Positions 37,068 to 40,237 of a DNA stretch of 40,237 bases are shown piece after piece. The notes beneath the pieces were generated by a model. It had not been told where the DNA came from. It was given only the letters and a program-made list of their open reading frames with translations, and searched no databases. The DNA comes from an uncultured Candidatus Altimarinota bacterium (GTDB lineage Bacteria > Patescibacteriota > Gracilibacteria > BD1-5 > UBA6164): positions 1-40,237 of the forward strand of contig CALLPL010000025.1 of NCBI GenBank assembly GCA_938015455.1, given 5' to 3'. A program made the translations under genes and the position numbers. The number at the start of each line of letters is the position of its first letter. The first letter of the stretch is position 1.

Positions 37068-40000
37068 CTATTTTTTTTCAATAAATTCTATTTCTCAGCC
37101 GTGTTTTACAAATGCTGCGACTACCTCTTTGAGTTTTTTGAATTGCGACTCTGGGAGATCACTTTTGTACTCTTTTAATACGGAACTTTGTATGTCACTC
37201 AGTTCTCCTGCTACAAAGGTTTTCTTTCAGAGACTGGTCTCTATGATTTTTGCTATTTTTATGAGATTCACGGCTCTAATGGTAAAAGTCTTGTCTACTC
37301 CAGAGATCTTCATACGAACGGCAGAGTATTCACTCACGTCAGTTTTTTCAATATCTTGCATAACTCATGAGGCTGGTTTTTGGCTTACAATTACCTTTTC
37401 TTGCTCTGGCATATCAGGATTTATTTTTGCTATTTCAGTATCAAATATATCCTTTCAAAAGAGATTACTTGGTGCAAATTCTGCATTAAGGTTATTTCAA
37501 TATTTACGGGTATACATAGTAGAGAGGACTATCATGAGTATCCCAACGACAATAAGCGCAACTACCCTGGATATTGTGTCATCTACACTCATCCATATAT
37601 CATAGAGGAAGACCTTTCCTGCAGTGAGAGTTATGAGGTAGAGTCCAATAGTCCGCAAGTAGAGAATATCCCTGGAGATACCGTAGCCAAGAAGCACAAA
37701 AGAAAGAATTCCCCAGTAGAGGGTTATAGCAAAAGTAACATCAAATATATGGTACACGTATGAACTTGAGAGAACAAATATATAAGCCATGAAGGCCGTA
37801 AGAAGACCTCTATTTTCTATGTCTGAGTTTTTGATATAATCATGTATGAGAGGGAGGGTAAAGAGTCCAGCAATGACTGTAGAAATAACAAGATTCATAG
37901 ATTCTCTTCCTATACTATCTAGGAACATGGATAGATGAAGAAAGAGTCAAAAACAGTATACCAGGAAATATACCTTTTGCAGTCCAGATGAATACAGAGA
38001 GTGGTAGAGTATTCATAAAACGGAGATAATTCATGAAAAGTAGAGAAGTGAATACCAATTCCCTGAGATGTTAAGTATTTCATGTCATATGATAACTACC
38101 GTAGTCATACCAATAACATGAAAGAGATTATGTGCTCCATAATATTCACTAGGAAGTTTACTTTCTTTTTGTGAGTCTTCTTCACCAAATAGTAGAAAGA
38201 GGTTATAGATTAATGAAATAGTAATAATAAGTAGCGCAACGAGCATTCAGTAATCTTCTCCAACTCTTGCTCCGAGAAATGGTATAAGTCTCGCTATACC
38301 AATAATGAAGAGTACGAGAGCTGCGAGTCCAACTTTTGCAGATCAGGTTTTTTGAGCAAGAAAGAAGAAAACACTTGCTTCAAGCAGCCAGATGATCGAA
38401 ATAATTTCTTTGTGTTCTGCAAAGACAAAAGCTATAGCAAGAGAAAAAAGCGATACTCAAATAGCAGAGATAGTATAAAAAGTGTTTTGATGTTTTTCGT
38501 CGTTCTTTAAGTTTTCTATTCCTATTCTCTGAACTATGAGGAATGCTAAAAGACAGTAAATAATAGCAAGAAAGAAAAACGCGAAACCTTGGGATGTACC
38601 AGGGAAATATATATTCCCAAATTCGTAGAACATAAAGGTGAGAAATATAGCTCAAGACACGAGTCATGAAATAATGTTTCAAAGATTTCAGGCAAGGAGC
38701 TGTTTACTCTTTGTAAGAACCACCCCAATATTACATAGAGCAAATACTCAGATGATTCAAGCAGATATCATGAGTGTGTCTTCCTTAAGGCCATTTGTTA
38801 AAATAGCAGGAGTGAGTGTGAGTACTGTTCAGAGAGTTCCAATACTAAATAGATGAGTTCAATTGTTCATATTGAGGTAACATAGAATCATGAGTCCAAT
38901 ACTTGAAGCTCACATAATAGCGAGTTGCGCGGATGAAAGCGAGGCTATTCAGAGAAAACCCATAACTCCAATAAGAAAGAATGTCCCACCAATAAGTACT
39001 TCTCATAAATTTTGATATTTCTTTTCAAAGACCGTACTTACATATAAGCTCATAGCACCAAGAACATTAATACTGAGCAGTTTTGTAATCCATCATTCAG
39101 CGCTACTTGATGGAGCATTTATGAATATAAGTGCCGCAAAAACAAAACTCAAGGGAAAGAGTAACTCGTCCTTTTTTACATAAGCCATATACATAGCCCC
39201 CATAGTTACAATCATGGTATACCCCAGGAGCGTGTAGGGCTCATTTGAAGACGACCCGAGTAGAAGAGGGTTAAGATATGCAAATATAAAGGCAAATATG
39301 AGTAGTGGTCGAGAGTTATACACGAGCGCTGTTACTACAGCAAATACCGTATTAAGAATAAGGAAGATGAAGGTCATGGTCACTGATAAGAGTGTTGCGT
39401 CTGTCGATATGTCACTTCAAAGTATGTGTCTTCCAGAAAGAATAACTAGGTAGTTTATGAGAATAGCAGTTCCCATAACGATACGTGACTCAGCCTCGTA
39501 TCACTTTTTATCCATCCATACTCAAGCTCCATAACATGAGAACCCAATTGCAAGTCAAACACACATCTTTGCTACTGGGCTTATAACTGAGTATATAAGA
39601 CTTAGCAGGAAGAGAACTCAGAGAAAAACAAGAATTCCTCAGAGTTTCGCGAGGAGATTCTCAGAGAAAAATCTCTCGATGGCACTTGGCTCACGAGGTT
39701 TAGATATATACTCATCTTGATCGCTCACGGCAACACTTTGATAAACCTTCGTTTTTGTAAAATCTTGATTTTCTTCTAACTCTGTAAAGTCTGGGAAGAC
39801 GTGTGTATTTTCTTGAATATCTTGTTTTGTGTCTCAGACACTAACTTTTTCCTGTTGAATATCTTGAGTTATATGAGAAGTTTCTTTATGAATGTTTTGT
39901 TTTTGATATTCTCAGAGAGATCTTTTGAGGTATTCCTCCGGAAAGACCATATGTTTTAATAAAACAGTTAGGAGTAGTGATATGATAAGAGTTACTCAAC

Positions 40001-40085
40001 CATAATACCCGATTATAACTCCGACAGCAGAAAAACTGAGGAGAAAAGATAGTATCCACGTTATTCGTGTAAGAAGATTTAGCAT
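37068..40085 (-). CDS. DUF2339 multi-pass membrane protein, 1005 aa
   Basis: Family known only as large polytopic membrane proteins of unknown function. Seen: an N-terminal membrane segment (ITWILSFLLSFSAVGVIIGYYG), an acidic/polar linker of about 90 residues, the family signature SENLLAKLGGILVFLGVLFLL near residue 139, then more than twenty hydrophobic helices to about residue 860, and a soluble C-terminal domain (SGVDKTFTIRAVNLIKIAKI, SSVLKEYKSDLPESQFKKLKEV). The frame is continuous from the ATG at 40085 to TAG with dozens of TGA codons, many in membrane helices. The gene upstream ends 22 bp before the start. Confidence 0.9.
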
Positions 40086-40107
40086 AAGAAAGAATGATTA
40101 AGAAGTA

Positions 40108-40237
40108 TTATTTTTGTATCTTTCGAGCAACACTATAAATTCACCCCAGAAACATAAGTATCACAAGTATCATAAGGAGTATAAAAATCTCTTTATTAGA
40201 TTCTAAAAATCTATCGTCATCCTCATCACAAACATCA
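40108..40237 (-). CDS. Membrane-anchored protein, C-terminal fragment (cut by window edge)
   Basis: Only the last 42 residues are in the window: DVCDEDDDRFLESNKEIF, then a membrane segment (ILLMILVILMFLGGIYSVA) and RKIQK before TAA. Acidic residues before and basic residues after the helix suggest a C-terminal tail anchor with the tip in the cytoplasm. Family cannot be told. Confidence 0.65.

Overview
The window (about 36% GC by eye) is a chromosome segment of a Patescibacteria/CPR bacterium that reads UGA as glycine (translation table 25), the code known from Absconditabacteria (SR1) and Gracilibacteria. Under the standard code most genes break at in-frame TGA. Reading TGA as Gly joins the pieces into full-length, family-typical proteins, and every complete gene here ends in TAA or TAG, never TGA. 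All coordinates and residue numbers below use that code. I cannot decide between the two phyla from the sequence.

Layout. 1-2642 (-): cell-wall synthesis (PBP1A-type transglycosylase, LCP ligase). 2730-3935: iron-type superoxide dismutase, tail-to-tail with an unknown protein. 4081-9361 (+): a complete Bat-like operon (MoxR ATPase, DUF58, BatD-, BatA-, BatB- and BatC-like). 9465-12867: YbaB nucleoid protein, an acidic coiled-coil protein and a 687-residue orphan. 12956-25268 (-): a long same-strand run with two HAD-like paralogues around a phosphoribosyltransferase, two small membrane proteins, isoleucyl-tRNA synthetase, a lipoprotein, a beta-propeller protein, and a tight cluster of YciI, NADAR, 2H phosphoesterase, Nudix and degenerate Nudix genes. 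25371-25798: tRNA-Ser(GGA) behind a hairpin-rich tract. 25802-34342 (-): four tandem membrane-protein paralogues, two unknown proteins, a classical AAA ATPase, two coiled-coil/membrane proteins and a TelA-family protein. 34533-35925 (-): three short exported proteins, GC-rich, free of TGA codons, each with its own strong sigma70-type promoter and terminator, unlike everything around them. 36026-40237 (-): cupin, DUF559 endonuclease flanked by direct repeats, a giant DUF2339 membrane protein and a gene cut by the window edge.

Main points of interest: (1) the isoleucyl-tRNA synthetase carries a complete serine alpha/beta-hydrolase domain (Ser-Asp-His all present) where the zinc-binding part is normally found; (2) palindromic repeats are inserted in frame, in the same phase, in three unrelated proteins (SOD, IleRS, AAA ATPase), like Rickettsia palindromic elements; (3) the TelA/AAA/four-paralogue membrane block is a candidate undescribed envelope or stress system; (4) the GC-rich island looks foreign or mis-assembled; (5) two paralogue pairs (HAD, Nudix) each pair an intact enzyme with a copy that lost catalytic residues.
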